Origin: Pseudomonas viridiflava
GTDB lineage: Bacteria > Pseudomonadota > Gammaproteobacteria > Pseudomonadales > Pseudomonadaceae
Assembly: GCF_900580865.1 (NCBI RefSeq)
Contig: NZ_UTBZ01000191.1
Coordinates: 47,733 to 111,732, forward strand
Direction: 5' to 3'
Length of the DNA stretch: 64,000 bases
The position numbers were made by a program, and so were the translations under genes. Below the pieces are notes generated by a model, which saw only the letters and a program-made list of their open reading frames with translations, was not told the DNA's origin and searched no databases. Numbering within the stretch: the first letter of the stretch is position 1; every line of letters starts with the position of its first letter. Of this stretch, positions 41,782-51,505 are shown one piece after another.

Positions 41782-42492
41782 TCAGCGGAAAGTGATGAGT
41801 TCCGGAGCCTTCAACAGCTGCAGATGTGCATGACTGTTGAAGGAGGCCAAAGCCACCTCGCGACCGCGGAACTTCAGCTGGTTGAGCGAGGTGTTGACGA
41901 TTTGCCAGTTCAATTCAAAGGCCTGTTTCGCAGGCATTTGCGTAATGAGGTGAAGCAGGGCGGTGATGGTGCCGCCGGAGGTGAACACAGCGATTTTCTG
42001 TTTGTCGCCGGCCTGTTCGAGAATCCGGTGCAGCCCGGCCTGGACGCGTTCGACGAAACCCAGCCAGCTTTCCAGCCCCGGCGTGTCGTATGTGCCGGCC
42101 AGCCAGCGTTCGATGATCAGGGCGAAAATACGTTGGAATTCGCCACGGTTCTGTGCGGCGTTGCGCAGGATGTCGAGGGCTTCCGGCTCGTCTGCCAGCA
42201 TGTCCGGGAGCAGGGCACGGATGACCGCGTCGGCATCGAACTCGTTGAAGGCGGAATCGGTTTCCAGGGTCGGCACCGGCAGCTCTCTGGCGGCGAATTG
42301 GGCCAGCGCGCTGGTGGCCGTATGCTGCTGACGACGCAGGTCACCGGCGAGGCAGCGATCGAAGCGGATACCCAGTTCAGCAAGGTGCTGACCGAGGATT
42401 TCTGCCTGGCGTACACCGGTCGGCGACAGGACGTCATAGTCGTCTGCACCAAAGGAGGCCTGGCCATGTCGAATCAAGTAGATGCTGCCCAC
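41782..42492 (-). CDS. histidine phosphatase superfamily protein
   Basis: A 236-residue phosphatase of the phosphoglycerate-mutase-like branch. The catalytic motif is YLIRHGQASFG near the N-terminus; a second histidine lies in a FTSGGTITALLHLI segment region and conserved arginine in AGDLRRQQHTA. It starts with GTG. Members dephosphorylate sugars or other small phosphates, or proteins; the substrate cannot be deduced. It lies upstream of the SCP2 gene on the same strand and is divergent from sohB. Confidence 0.87.
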   Translation of the reverse strand: MGSIYLIRHGQASFGADDYDVLSPTGVRQAEILGQHLAELGIRFDRCLAGDLRRQQHTATSALAQFAARELPVPTLETDSAFNEFDADAVIRALLPDMLADEPEALDILRNAAQNRGEFQRIFALIIERWLAGTYDTPGLESWLGFVERVQAGLHRILEQAGDKQKIAVFTSGGTITALLHLITQMPAKQAFELNWQIVNTSLNQLKFRGREVALASFNSHAHLQLLKAPELITFR

Positions 42493-42696
42493 GTCCGCGT
42501 CATCCCGGTACGTTGAAGGTTGTGGCGAGGTTATGAGGATGACGGGTAGCTGTCAATGAAAAAACATACGCTTGTTTGAAATGCCCGTTACAGGGGTGTT
42601 GCCAGAGGTTTCACGGCTGGCCGACAAGCCGGCGCATGGGTATGCTGGAGCCATCTCGCGTGTGCCTCACATCCGCGCATCGTTTAAGGAGTCTCT

Positions 42697-43728
42697 GTGG
42701 AGTTTTTCACCGAATATGCCAGCTTCCTGGCCAAGACCGTCACCCTGGTAGTCGCCATTCTGGTGGTGCTCGCCAGTTTTGCTGCATTGCGCAGCAAGGG
42801 CCGGCGCAAATCGGCCGGTCAGTTGCAGGTCAGCAAACTCAATGATTTCTACAAGGGCCTGCGTGAGCGCCTGGAGCAGACTTTGCTCGACAAGGATCAG
42901 CTCAAGGCTTTGCGCAAGGGCGAAGCCAAATCTGAGAAAAGCGCGAAAAAGCAGAAGAAGCAACCTGACGCCAAATCCCGTGTGTTCGTGCTGGATTTCG
43001 ACGGCGACATCAAGGCTTCCGCCACCGAAAGCCTGCGCCATGAAATCACCGCACTGCTGACCCTCGCTACAGCCAAAGACGAAGTGGTCCTGCGCCTGGA
43101 AAGCGGTGGCGGTATGGTCCACAGCTACGGCCTGGCGTCGTCGCAACTGGCGCGTATCCGCGAGGCCGGCGTGCCGTTGACCGTGTGCATCGACAAGGTC
43201 GCGGCCAGCGGCGGCTACATGATGGCGTGCATTGGCGAGAAGATCATCAGCGCGCCGTTCGCGATCCTCGGTTCGATCGGCGTGGTTGCACAGTTGCCCA
43301 ACGTCAACCGTTTGCTGAAGAAGCACGATATCGACTTTGAAGTCCTCACCGCCGGCGAGTACAAACGCACCCTGACCGTGTTTGGCGAAAACACCGAGAA
43401 GGGCCGCGAGAAGTTTCAGGAAGACCTGGACATCACCCATCAACTGTTCAAGAACTTTGTGGCCCGCTATCGCCCGCAGCTGGCAATTGATGATGTCGCC
43501 ACCGGTGAAGTCTGGCTCGGCGTCGCGGCGCTGGATAAACAGTTGGTGGATGAGCTCAAGACCAGCGATGAATACCTCGCAGACCGGGCGAAAAAGGCCG
43601 AGGTCTATCACCTGCACTACGCCGAGCGCAAAAGCTTGCAGGAGCGGATTGGCATGGCCGCCAGCGGTTCGGTTGACCGGGTATTGCTGAGCTGGTGGAG
43701 TCGCCTGACCCAGCAGCGCTTCTGGTAA
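42697..43728 (+). CDS. sohB: SohB-like inner-membrane protease (family S49)
   Basis: A 343-residue serine protease anchored by an N-terminal helix (about 13-31, KTVTLVVAILVVLASFAAL). A charged lysine-rich linker (about 75-95) precedes the S49 domain. The nucleophile is Ser171 in DKVAASGGYMMA, and the general base is Lys223 in AGEYKRTL, giving the Ser-Lys dyad of the family. The start is GTG with TAAGGAG upstream. The family cleaves membrane-associated or signal-peptide fragments. Length is normal. Confidence 0.93.
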   Translation: MEFFTEYASFLAKTVTLVVAILVVLASFAALRSKGRRKSAGQLQVSKLNDFYKGLRERLEQTLLDKDQLKALRKGEAKSEKSAKKQKKQPDAKSRVFVLDFDGDIKASATESLRHEITALLTLATAKDEVVLRLESGGGMVHSYGLASSQLARIREAGVPLTVCIDKVAASGGYMMACIGEKIISAPFAILGSIGVVAQLPNVNRLLKKHDIDFEVLTAGEYKRTLTVFGENTEKGREKFQEDLDITHQLFKNFVARYRPQLAIDDVATGEVWLGVAALDKQLVDELKTSDEYLADRAKKAEVYHLHYAERKSLQERIGMAASGSVDRVLLSWWSRLTQQRFW

Positions 43729-43919
43729 TTACTCCGACGCTCGCATGACAGCCGTCATGCGAGCGTGCCTGAGGTTCCTCGGCAATCTGTGCGTTATATA
43801 TATATTTTAAACTTCCTGATTGTTGATGGCTTTTGCTTGAGTTCATCAACTAATCGCGCTGTATCCGCTTTTGTTTCAACTTTATTCTGAGTGCTCAAGT
43901 CAGATTAAGGTTGTTAAAC

Positions 43920-46900
43920 ATGGATGTTAAAAGTGAAACGCTGAAGGCTCCTGAAATGACGCCAGCTCAACAAGGCGTCTTTTATGAGTTGTTCAAGGAG
44001 CAAATCCCTTCCTGGTTGCTTGAATCGTCGACTGTCCTGCGCGGCGCACTCTATGCAAGCCTTAAAGCCAGCTACCTGTCCCGGCACATCGCGCGGGAGC
44101 AGGCCAAGACCTTGATTTCTCCGCAAACTTTCTGTACGCCGCTGTTGGCTAAAGCAATGACGCAGAAGCTGGGTGAACCTTTCGAAGTCGCGGGTGCGAT
44201 CTTCCAGCATGTGCGCTCGACGTCCAGCCTGTTGGGGTTGCGCAAAAAGCTGGTGCTGCCAATCCAGCGTGATCTGCTGGCTGCCGCCTGCGAGAATTTC
44301 GAACTGGCAGAAACAAAGTCTGGCAACTATAGCGAAACTTCGTTTCTTTATATTCCGGAGCGCGTAACAGGAAAACGCAGTCGGATCCTGCCACTGAAAC
44401 CCCATGAGTTCGCCAAGCTATGTCGTGATCTCGATCTGGGAGCGCAATACCAGAAACATGTAGAAGCCTTGTTTGGCAATGATAGCCAAACGGGCAGTTT
44501 GCAATCGGTTTCCGTGACATGTTCAAAGGATCAATTCGACGTCGACCGGCATATCGCACTGATGCGCGGACATATCAGTGCGGATGTTTACGCAATGCTC
44601 GAATCGGTCAAGGACTCGGCGTCCAGCATCAGCCTGGGCAACAACACGCTGGGTTATCACAATCTTGAAATGCTCGGCGTGACCTTGCGGGGCCCGATGT
44701 TGATCGGGCCGGTCGGCGTAATTGCCGACGATGACCAGCGCTGTGTGGTTTACATACCCGGCGATCCGGATCACCCGCTGAAGGAATACACATCGTTCTC
44801 GATGTTCGAGCGGCAGTTGAGCGTGCGCTTGCGAGACGTCAAATGGCGCAGCTTTTTTATGCGTTTCATCCTCCTCGGGCAGCGCTCGACATTCATCACC
44901 GGTCTGAATGTGCGGCTGTTGAATGCCAGTGCAACGCAGTTTCCATTTGCGACGTTCTACCTGCCGGTGACAACCGTAACGCCTGAAGGCGATGCCAGGC
45001 ACGACCTCTTTGTGGCGCTGTTTCAGCACCGCTCGAAAAAAGTCCGCGCGGAGTCGCGATTACTGGTGGTGCCGACTGGCGATGAAGATGAAAAGACCCG
45101 CCTGACAAGACTGGAAAGCTATAAATCCATCGGTTTGAACACGCTGGCGTTCTTTGCCTCGTTTGTCCCCGTTCTTGGCGAAATGATGTTTGCAGTGGCC
45201 GGTCTGCATTTGCTCAGCGAAATCTATGAAGGCGTGGAGAGTTGGGCCCACGGTGATCAGGAGCACGCGACGGATTGCCTGTTCGACACCTTGGAAAACC
45301 TGATCCTCATGACGGCATTCGCGGCGGGCGGAGTGACTGCAGGCAAGGCTTACAAAACCGTCCGCTCTTCTGATTTCGTGCAGGGTTTGCGACGCATGCC
45401 TATCGCGGGCAACGCCCATCGGTTGTGGCGTCCGGACATGGGCGCCTATCGCCAGTGGGAACCCGCTCTCGATGGGCTTTCCACGGACAGCCAAGGATTG
45501 GTCTGGCAGGGTGGTGAGCGTTATCTGCCGCTGGGGACGGATGCCTATGCGGTACGTCCAGTCAGCGGTACCGGGCTGTGGGAGGTGTGTGGCCCGCCGT
45601 CCTCGACGCGATACAACCCGTTGCTGGAAACCAATGGCGCAGGGGCTTGGCGACACGACTCGGAACTGGCGCAGGGCTGGAGCCCACTCAAACTGCTGCG
45701 CCGCCTCGGCTACCGGGAAGCCGGACTGCCCGATGCCCGTGCCTTGGAGGTCATCGCCTGCACCGGCATCGACGCGACACAACTGCGCCATTCGTTCGTA
45801 CAGCGTGGCGAGACGATGGCAATACTGAGCGATACCGTCAGACGCTTTCGTGCTGATGCGCAGGTTTCGCAGTTTCTGCAACAAATCGCCGCGCCATCGT
45901 TGGCTTCATCAGCCGATGCTGATCTGCAGTTGTACCTGCTGACCACGGCGTCGCGCTGGCCCGCGGATCTGGCGGTGATCGTGAAGAACGCTGGACCAGG
46001 AGATGTGGCGCGTTATGGCGTTGAGGGCGCGTCTCGCCGCCTGGAAATCAGCAAGGACGCGCTGCGCCAGGGGCAGTTTCACGCGGCACTGCTGGCGGCA
46101 CTCAAGGTGGATGAGAAGTCGCATCTACTGGGTTCGACAGCGGCGAAAACATCTGATCAGATTGCTTTGCTGATCGGTTATACAGGCGGGCTCGCGCCGC
46201 GCCAACGCACGGCGCTGATGAGTCGGCTGTATCGACGCACTGGCGTCTGCGCAAACGATCGTGGGGAAGCTATTTGCAAAGTTTTTTCGCCCCTGTCAGC
46301 CAGTATCGCCGATGAGCTGGTACGGCATGCCGACGTCAATGAATGGGCGCAACTCGACGCCGCGCGGATACCGCTGCGACTCGCCGAGGAGGCTCGACGC
46401 TATCAAACGATCCAGCGTTTGAACCGAGCGTATGAGGGGCTGTATCTGGATGCAGTCAGCGGCGGCGACGCTGACAGGTTGCTGCTCGATACCTTGGTGC
46501 ACTTGCCCGGGTGGCCCAGCGATGTCTCGGTCGAAATAATGGAGGAGGGAGCATCGGCCACCGACAACCATCGAGTGGGTCGGACCAATGCCTCCCACAA
46601 GGTCGTGATTGAGGTGCATGCGGATCGTTATCGGGGCCTCGATACGCAGGGAGCCGTCGTGTCGACGCAGACAGCCCGCACTCGGGCAGATTTTTTTCAG
46701 ACGTTATGGGAAAGCCTGCCGGTGCATGCCCGCAAGGCACTTGGCATTGCCACAGACACCGACGGCAGTGCTCTTCGGCAGAAAATCACCGCGTTGGCAT
46801 TGCAGCGTCGCGAAGCTTTTTCCACCCTGCTGAGTGGCAAAACGTTGCACGCAGATTACCGCTCGCCGATGGGGCTGGCGGATCGCCAGGTCGAGCACTC

Positions 46901-48788
46901 GATGGGACTCTTGGCGCCGGATACCAGCCCTTTGCCGTCCAGATCAGCGGCAATCATGCAACGTGCGGCCGAATTGTACCCTTCCCATTCCACCGAGCAG
47001 ATCAAGCTGTTTGTGGCATCACTGGAGGCGGACGATGTCCTGGCGGTCAGAACACTCGAGCAGATGAGGGTTGAGTATCAAACAATGGTAGAAGTGCTGG
47101 AACGCTGGATCCACCGCGATACCTGGTATCACACCGATGACGGAGCACGCGAGAGGGTACCGTCACACAGCAAATCCCGTGCATCGCAAGCCATCCAGCG
47201 CGCCTGGCGCCGGGAAACCCGCATGACTCATGAATCGGGTGACAGCGTGCACAGTCTGACGCTGGCCCCGGTGCCTCTGGGTGAACTGCCGGTGATCGTT
47301 GCCGATTTCAGTCACGTCGCTGTGCTGCAAATGAGGGGCGTGGGCGCCAGTGCCGGGTTGAACACCTTTCTGCGCAATTTTCCCCGGCTGCGCACACTGG
47401 AATTGTCGGGCAACGGGCTGACGCGCATTCCTCAGGCCATCGAAGACATGTCCGCTCTGCGTCATCTGGGTCTGAGTGCAAACCGCATCGAATTCACTGA
47501 GCGCTCGGATCCCGCGTTCGGCAACAACGATGCCCTTGTCTCGCTGGATCTGAGTTTGAATCCGTCGCTGGGCCGCGTACCGCGGATCGCCGTGCAGCGC
47601 CGACTGCGTCGTCTTGAGTTGCGAGCTTGCGGGATTGCCGAATGGCCCTCGGACATCGATGCGCTGACTCATCTGCAGGCGCTGGATCTGCGCAATAACA
47701 ACATCGCCGAAGTACCCGCAGCGGTCTTCAAATACCGGACCGCGCTGATCCGTGGCATCAACATTGACGGCAACCCGCTGTCAGCCGCAAGCCTCGAGGC
47801 CATTGCGCAGTACCAAAAGACCCAGGGGGTTGGTCTGGGCGTAATGACCAGCGATTACCCGGGCACGGCGTGGCAGGCTGCCGACAAGGAAGGTGCCGGG
47901 TGGGTAAAGGGCTTGGCGCAGGTGTCGGTTGCTCGCGCGCAGGAAGTGCTGACGTCTTTATTGGCGGATTCGCAGTCCGGTGATTTTTTCGAAATGCTTG
48001 AGCAGCTACGCGCAACCGCCGATTTCACACGTACCCGCGATCAACTGGCCCAACGCGTGTGGAACGTGCTTGAGGCGATGTGCGCAGACGCCAGACTGCG
48101 TCGCACGCTGTTTCGAATGGCCAGGGCCGGTCAGCCCAGCGCGGTGAATGTTGCCGCGCTGTTCAGTGAGCTTGAGGTCAGATTTTTATGCCATCGCGCA
48201 GCCGCGGCGTCGCGCACCGCTACACAAACGCTGGAAGGGGAGCTGATCGGTCTGTTGCGCGGCCTGTTTCGATTGCATGAGGTGCAACGACACGCGTTGA
48301 TGGAGGTTGCGCAGCGTGCGCAATCAGGTCCATTCACCGCGCTGCAAGCAATGGATATCAGTTTGCTGTACAGGGTGCGATTGGCCGAGCGACTGCAACT
48401 GCCCGGACAACCCCGGCAACTGAATGCAACGCTGAGCGTTGAAGTGGCCGCCGGGCAAATCGATCAGGTCTGCCTGGAGGTGATCCGGGCCGAGCAGGGT
48501 TCACAGCTGTTGGAGTCGATCAGTCAGGAGGAATTCTGGTCGGAGTATTTGTTGACGACCCAGCGCGCTGCTTTTGAAGACAATCTACAGCGCAGTGAGC
48601 GATCACTGGCGCAACTGGAGAGGCAAGTCGGGCTGTCTCGCCAGACGGCTTCGCAACAGATGAAGACCATTCTGGATAATTTCAGGAACGAAGGGGCGCA
48701 GGTGCGCAGGCGACTGACAACGCAGGCATTGAGTCGGCACCCGGGTTTGACCTTGCCAACGACGACGGTGCCGGGCAGATTTGGTTAA
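43920..48788 (+). CDS. giant DUF6543/LRR protein with degenerate NEL-like C-terminus
   Basis: A 1622-residue protein. The N-terminal ~600 residues are of the DUF6543 (dermonecrotic-toxin-like) type, with a hydrophobic segment at about 407-437 (AFFASFVPVLGEMMFAVAGLHLL). Leucine-rich repeats occupy about 1115-1290 (LRTLELSGNGLTRIP, LRHLGLSANRIEF, LRRLELRACGIAEWP, LQALDLRNNNIAEVP). The C-terminal part follows the NEL E3-ligase layout (LRRTLFRMARAG, then LFSELEVRFLCHRA, LLRGLFRLHEVQRHAL, YRVRLAERLQLPG). The catalytic-cysteine position seems to be S1407-A1408. AAGG precedes the ATG. Upstream DNA (43790-43920) is AT-rich. It is probably an exported effector or toxin-like protein; no secretion genes are nearby. 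Confidence 0.85.
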   Translation: MDVKSETLKAPEMTPAQQGVFYELFKEQIPSWLLESSTVLRGALYASLKASYLSRHIAREQAKTLISPQTFCTPLLAKAMTQKLGEPFEVAGAIFQHVRSTSSLLGLRKKLVLPIQRDLLAAACENFELAETKSGNYSETSFLYIPERVTGKRSRILPLKPHEFAKLCRDLDLGAQYQKHVEALFGNDSQTGSLQSVSVTCSKDQFDVDRHIALMRGHISADVYAMLESVKDSASSISLGNNTLGYHNLEMLGVTLRGPMLIGPVGVIADDDQRCVVYIPGDPDHPLKEYTSFSMFERQLSVRLRDVKWRSFFMRFILLGQRSTFITGLNVRLLNASATQFPFATFYLPVTTVTPEGDARHDLFVALFQHRSKKVRAESRLLVVPTGDEDEKTRLTRLESYKSIGLNTLAFFASFVPVLGEMMFAVAGLHLLSEIYEGVESWAHGDQEHATDCLFDTLENLILMTAFAAGGVTAGKAYKTVRSSDFVQGLRRMPIAGNAHRLWRPDMGAYRQWEPALDGLSTDSQGLVWQGGERYLPLGTDAYAVRPVSGTGLWEVCGPPSSTRYNPLLETNGAGAWRHDSELAQGWSPLKLLRRLGYREAGLPDARALEVIACTGIDATQLRHSFVQRGETMAILSDTVRRFRADAQVSQFLQQIAAPSLASSADADLQLYLLTTASRWPADLAVIVKNAGPGDVARYGVEGASRRLEISKDALRQGQFHAALLAALKVDEKSHLLGSTAAKTSDQIALLIGYTGGLAPRQRTALMSRLYRRTGVCANDRGEAICKVFSPLSASIADELVRHADVNEWAQLDAARIPLRLAEEARRYQTIQRLNRAYEGLYLDAVSGGDADRLLLDTLVHLPGWPSDVSVEIMEEGASATDNHRVGRTNASHKVVIEVHADRYRGLDTQGAVVSTQTARTRADFFQTLWESLPVHARKALGIATDTDGSALRQKITALALQRREAFSTLLSGKTLHADYRSPMGLADRQVEHSMGLLAPDTSPLPSRSAAIMQRAAELYPSHSTEQIKLFVASLEADDVLAVRTLEQMRVEYQTMVEVLERWIHRDTWYHTDDGARERVPSHSKSRASQAIQRAWRRETRMTHESGDSVHSLTLAPVPLGELPVIVADFSHVAVLQMRGVGASAGLNTFLRNFPRLRTLELSGNGLTRIPQAIEDMSALRHLGLSANRIEFTERSDPAFGNNDALVSLDLSLNPSLGRVPRIAVQRRLRRLELRACGIAEWPSDIDALTHLQALDLRNNNIAEVPAAVFKYRTALIRGINIDGNPLSAASLEAIAQYQKTQGVGLGVMTSDYPGTAWQAADKEGAGWVKGLAQVSVARAQEVLTSLLADSQSGDFFEMLEQLRATADFTRTRDQLAQRVWNVLEAMCADARLRRTLFRMARAGQPSAVNVAALFSELEVRFLCHRAAAASRTATQTLEGELIGLLRGLFRLHEVQRHALMEVAQRAQSGPFTALQAMDISLLYRVRLAERLQLPGQPRQLNATLSVEVAAGQIDQVCLEVIRAEQGSQLLESISQEEFWSEYLLTTQRAAFEDNLQRSERSLAQLERQVGLSRQTASQQMKTILDNFRNEGAQVRRRLTTQALSRHPGLTLPTTTVPGRFG

Positions 48789-48806
48789 TCCAAGGGTTAA
48801 GCAGAA

Positions 48807-48838
48807 AACCCCGAGTCCGCGGGAGCGGGCTCGGGGTT
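48807..48838 (-). terminator. GC-rich hairpin terminator of the cysI/DUF934 unit
   Basis: Nine-base stem AACCCCGAG/CTCGGGGTT with more pairing inside (CCGC/GCGG), followed on the minus strand by TTCTGC. It lies between convergent genes and may serve both. Confidence 0.75.
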
Positions 48839-48843
48839 CGCGG

Positions 48844-49338
48844 TCAGCGGCGACGGAACAGCGGCAGCGGTTCGTCGGTGGCAGCCTGGTAGGTCACCGA
48901 AAAGTCCTTGAGACCTTCCAGGGCTTCGTACGGGTCTTTGTCCGCACGCACGGCAAAGGCGTCGAAACCACAGCGGTGCATGTAGAACAACTGATCGCGC
49001 AGCACATCACCAATCGCCCGCAGTTCACCTTTGAAACCGTAACGGTCACGCAGCAGACGGGCGTTGGAGTAGTTGCGGCCGTCGGTGAACGCCGGGAAGT
49101 TCAAGGCAATCACCTGAAACTCGGCGACGTCTTCACCGATTTCTTCAGCTTCTTCGTCAGCGTCCAGCCACACACCCAGACCGCCGTCGCGAGCCTTGAG
49201 CATGCGGCTGTGTTCGCGCCACAGTTGCAGCGGCACGATCAGATCGTCGCAGTTGCTGATCTCGTCGATGTTGAAATCCTTGGGCAGCAAGTGCCAGGTT
49301 TCGTCGACGACCTCGTTGTTCTTAATGATTCGCTGCAT
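48844..49338 (-). CDS. DUF934 protein, sulfite-reductase partner
   Basis: A 164-residue protein of the DUF934 family, almost always encoded next to a CysI-type reductase in proteobacteria. Seen are MQRIIKNNEVVDETWHLLP, LIVPLQLWREH, GVWLDADEEAEEI, and FTDGRNYSNARLLRDRYGFKGELRAIGDVLRDQLFYMHRCGFDAF, the last two being family hallmarks. The start at 49338 has AAGGA eight bases upstream and overlaps the reductase end by 17 bp. It may supply electrons or help assembly of the reductase, but its role is not proven. Confidence 0.92.
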   Translation of the reverse strand: MQRIIKNNEVVDETWHLLPKDFNIDEISNCDDLIVPLQLWREHSRMLKARDGGLGVWLDADEEAEEIGEDVAEFQVIALNFPAFTDGRNYSNARLLRDRYGFKGELRAIGDVLRDQLFYMHRCGFDAFAVRADKDPYEALEGLKDFSVTYQAATDEPLPLFRRR

Positions 49339-50980
49339 AGACGCGTTCCTTGAAGAGGTCGATGCCAATACGCTGGTAGGTGTCGATGAAGCGCTCGTCT
49401 TCGGTACGTTGTTCAACGTACACGTCGATCAGCTTCGAGATCACGTCCGGCATGGCTTCCTGAGCGAAGGATGGGCCGAGGATCTTGCCGAGGCTCGCAT
49501 CACGGCTGGCACTGCCGCCGAGGGAGACCTGGTAGAACTCTTCACCTTTTTTGTCTACGCCGAGGATGCCGATGTGGCCGACGTGGTGGTGACCACAGGC
49601 GTTCATGCAACCGGAGATGTTCAGGTCCAGCTCACCGATGTCGAACAGGTAGTCGAGGTCGTCGAAGCGACGCTGGATCGATTCGGCAATCGGGATCGAC
49701 TTGGCGTTCGCCAGCGAGCAGAAATCACCGCCAGGGCAGCAGATGATGTCGGTCAGCAGGCCGATGTTCGGCGTAGCGAAACCGCCTTCACGCAGTTCGC
49801 CCCAGAGGGTGAACAGCTGGCTTTGCTCGACGTCGGCCAGAATGATGTTCTGTTCGTGCGAGGTGCGCAGTTGACCGAAGCTGTAGCGGTCGGCCAGATC
49901 GGCGACGGCATCAAGCTGCTTGTCGGTGATGTCGCCCGGGGCAACGCCGGTCGGTTTCAGCGACAGGGTCACGGCGACATAACCCGGCTTCTTGTGCGCC
50001 AGGGTGTTGCGGGTACGCCAGCGGGCGAAGCCTGGATGCTCTTTGTCGAGATCGGCCAATTGCGCGGTCTGGTTGTCCAGCGCCTTGTAGTCCGGATCGA
50101 CGAAGTGTTTGGCCACACGTTGCAGTTCGGCGTCGGTCAGCGTGGTCTGGCCACCGCGCAGGTGTTCCATTTCCGCATCGACTTTCTGTGCGAACACTTC
50201 AGGCGTGAGGGCTTTGACGAGGATCTTGATCCGCGCCTTGTATTTGTTGTCGCGACGACCGTAGCGGTTGTACACCCGCAGGATGGCGTCGAGGTAGCTC
50301 AACAGGTCCTGCCACGGCAGGAATTCGTTGATGAACGCACCAACCACCGGCGTACGACCGAGGCCACCGCCGACCAAGACACGGAAACCCAGTTCGCCAG
50401 CGGCGTTGTGCACCGGCTCAAGGCCGATGTCATGGACTTCAATGGCGGCACGGTCAGCGGTCGAACCGTTGACGGCGATTTTGAATTTACGCGGCAGGTA
50501 GGCGAATTCCGGGTGGAACGTGGTCCACTGACGGACGATTTCGCACCATGGGCGCGGGTCGATCACTTCATCGGCAGCGACGCCGGCGAACTGGTCGGTG
50601 GTGACGTTGCGCAGGCAGTTGCCGCTGGTCTGGATCGCGTGCATCTGCACGGTGGCCAGTTCAGCGAGGATGTCCGGGATGTCTTCCACCGCCGGCCAGT
50701 TGAACTGCACGTTCTGCCGCGTACTGATGTGGGCGTAGCCCTTGTCGTAGTCGCGGGCAATCTTGGCCATCATGCGCGTCTGACGCGAAGTCAGCTGGCC
50801 GTAAGGCACCGCCACACGCAACATCGGCGCAAAACGCTGGATGTACAGGCCATTTTGCAGGCGCAGGGGGCGGAATTCTTCTTCGCTCAGCTCACCTGCC
50901 AGATAGCGTCGGGTCTGATCACGGAACTGCTTGACGCGGTCCTCGATGATCCGCTGATCGTACTCGTCGTATACGTACAT
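49322..50980 (-). CDS. cysI: sulfite reductase hemoprotein (CysI-type nitrite/sulfite reductase)
   Basis: A 552-residue siroheme/[4Fe-4S] enzyme reducing sulfite to sulfide in cysteine synthesis. It has two ferredoxin-like half domains and the cluster-binding cysteines in CCPGGDFCSLAN and SGCMNACGHHH. The arginines for siroheme and sulfite are in segments such as ISTRQNVQFNW and SGNCLRNVTTD. The ATG at 50980 has AGGA just upstream; a frame extending to 51127 would add 49 residues unlike the family. The 293-bp gap upstream (50981-51273) contains an AT-rich stretch (51120-51170) likely to hold the promoter; I could not define its sites. Confidence 0.93.
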   Translation of the reverse strand: MYVYDEYDQRIIEDRVKQFRDQTRRYLAGELSEEEFRPLRLQNGLYIQRFAPMLRVAVPYGQLTSRQTRMMAKIARDYDKGYAHISTRQNVQFNWPAVEDIPDILAELATVQMHAIQTSGNCLRNVTTDQFAGVAADEVIDPRPWCEIVRQWTTFHPEFAYLPRKFKIAVNGSTADRAAIEVHDIGLEPVHNAAGELGFRVLVGGGLGRTPVVGAFINEFLPWQDLLSYLDAILRVYNRYGRRDNKYKARIKILVKALTPEVFAQKVDAEMEHLRGGQTTLTDAELQRVAKHFVDPDYKALDNQTAQLADLDKEHPGFARWRTRNTLAHKKPGYVAVTLSLKPTGVAPGDITDKQLDAVADLADRYSFGQLRTSHEQNIILADVEQSQLFTLWGELREGGFATPNIGLLTDIICCPGGDFCSLANAKSIPIAESIQRRFDDLDYLFDIGELDLNISGCMNACGHHHVGHIGILGVDKKGEEFYQVSLGGSASRDASLGKILGPSFAQEAMPDVISKLIDVYVEQRTEDERFIDTYQRIGIDLFKERVYAANH

Positions 50981-51273
50981 ATAAGTCCTGTTCTCAGGCT
51001 TGGGCCATTCGGAGTAGCACTGCGTTTTCGCTTGCTGGAGTCCGATTGTGCCTCTGCAATTCTGCGCGCACGGCCGCGCACTCCCTAACGGAGCCGGGGC
51101 AATATACCCGTTTGCAGTTATGCGCAAAAGTGATGTTTGAGTATATGTAAAGAACCAAATCGCCTAACGAGAATGGCTGTCAACTAACCCACATTTGTCG
51201 TGCGGACAATCATCGTCTTAACTGTGGTCGAGTCTTTCTGCAATCACCGATAAAACCGACAAGAGGCGATGCA

Positions 51274-51387
51274 ATGAGCAATCCGACCAAGGCAAGAAAA
51301 AGCGACAGCAGTGTCGATGCGTGGGCCATTCTGTTCCTGATCATTCTCGTAGTGGGGACAGCGGTATTCTGGGTCAGCCATCAGTAA
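51274..51387 (+). CDS. single-pass membrane peptide (37 aa)
   Basis: An ATG preceded by AAGAGG opens a 37-codon frame ending in TAA at 51387. The product has a charged N-terminus (MSNPTKARKSDSSVDA) and one transmembrane helix (WAILFLIILVVGTAVFWVS) ending in HQ. The composition of charged tail plus helix is that of genuine small membrane proteins. It stands alone between the divergent cysI gene and the binding-protein gene. No family is recognised. Confidence 0.65.
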   Translation: MSNPTKARKSDSSVDAWAILFLIILVVGTAVFWVSHQ

Positions 51388-51505
51388 ACGACCCCTCCGG
51401 GCCCGCCTCCGACAGATTGTCGGACAAAAAACGGGATCAGGCGTCAATAGCCGGTGGAACGAGGGCTATAATGCGCGGCCATTTTTCCTTGGGCCCGGAT
51501 GCTTC

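Noticed and set aside
43729..43919. Hrp-type promoter before the LRR/NEL-like gene, implying type III secretion
   Set aside because: The gap has a TATATATATTTT stretch but no GGAACC-N15/16-CCAC pattern, and there are no secretion or chaperone genes nearby.
45119..45146. CTATAAA inside the LRR gene as a fourth copy of the ECF promoter signal
   Set aside because: The fifteen-base gap is followed by ACGCTG rather than GCACAT, there is no CTAA eight bases before it, and it lies inside a coding region.
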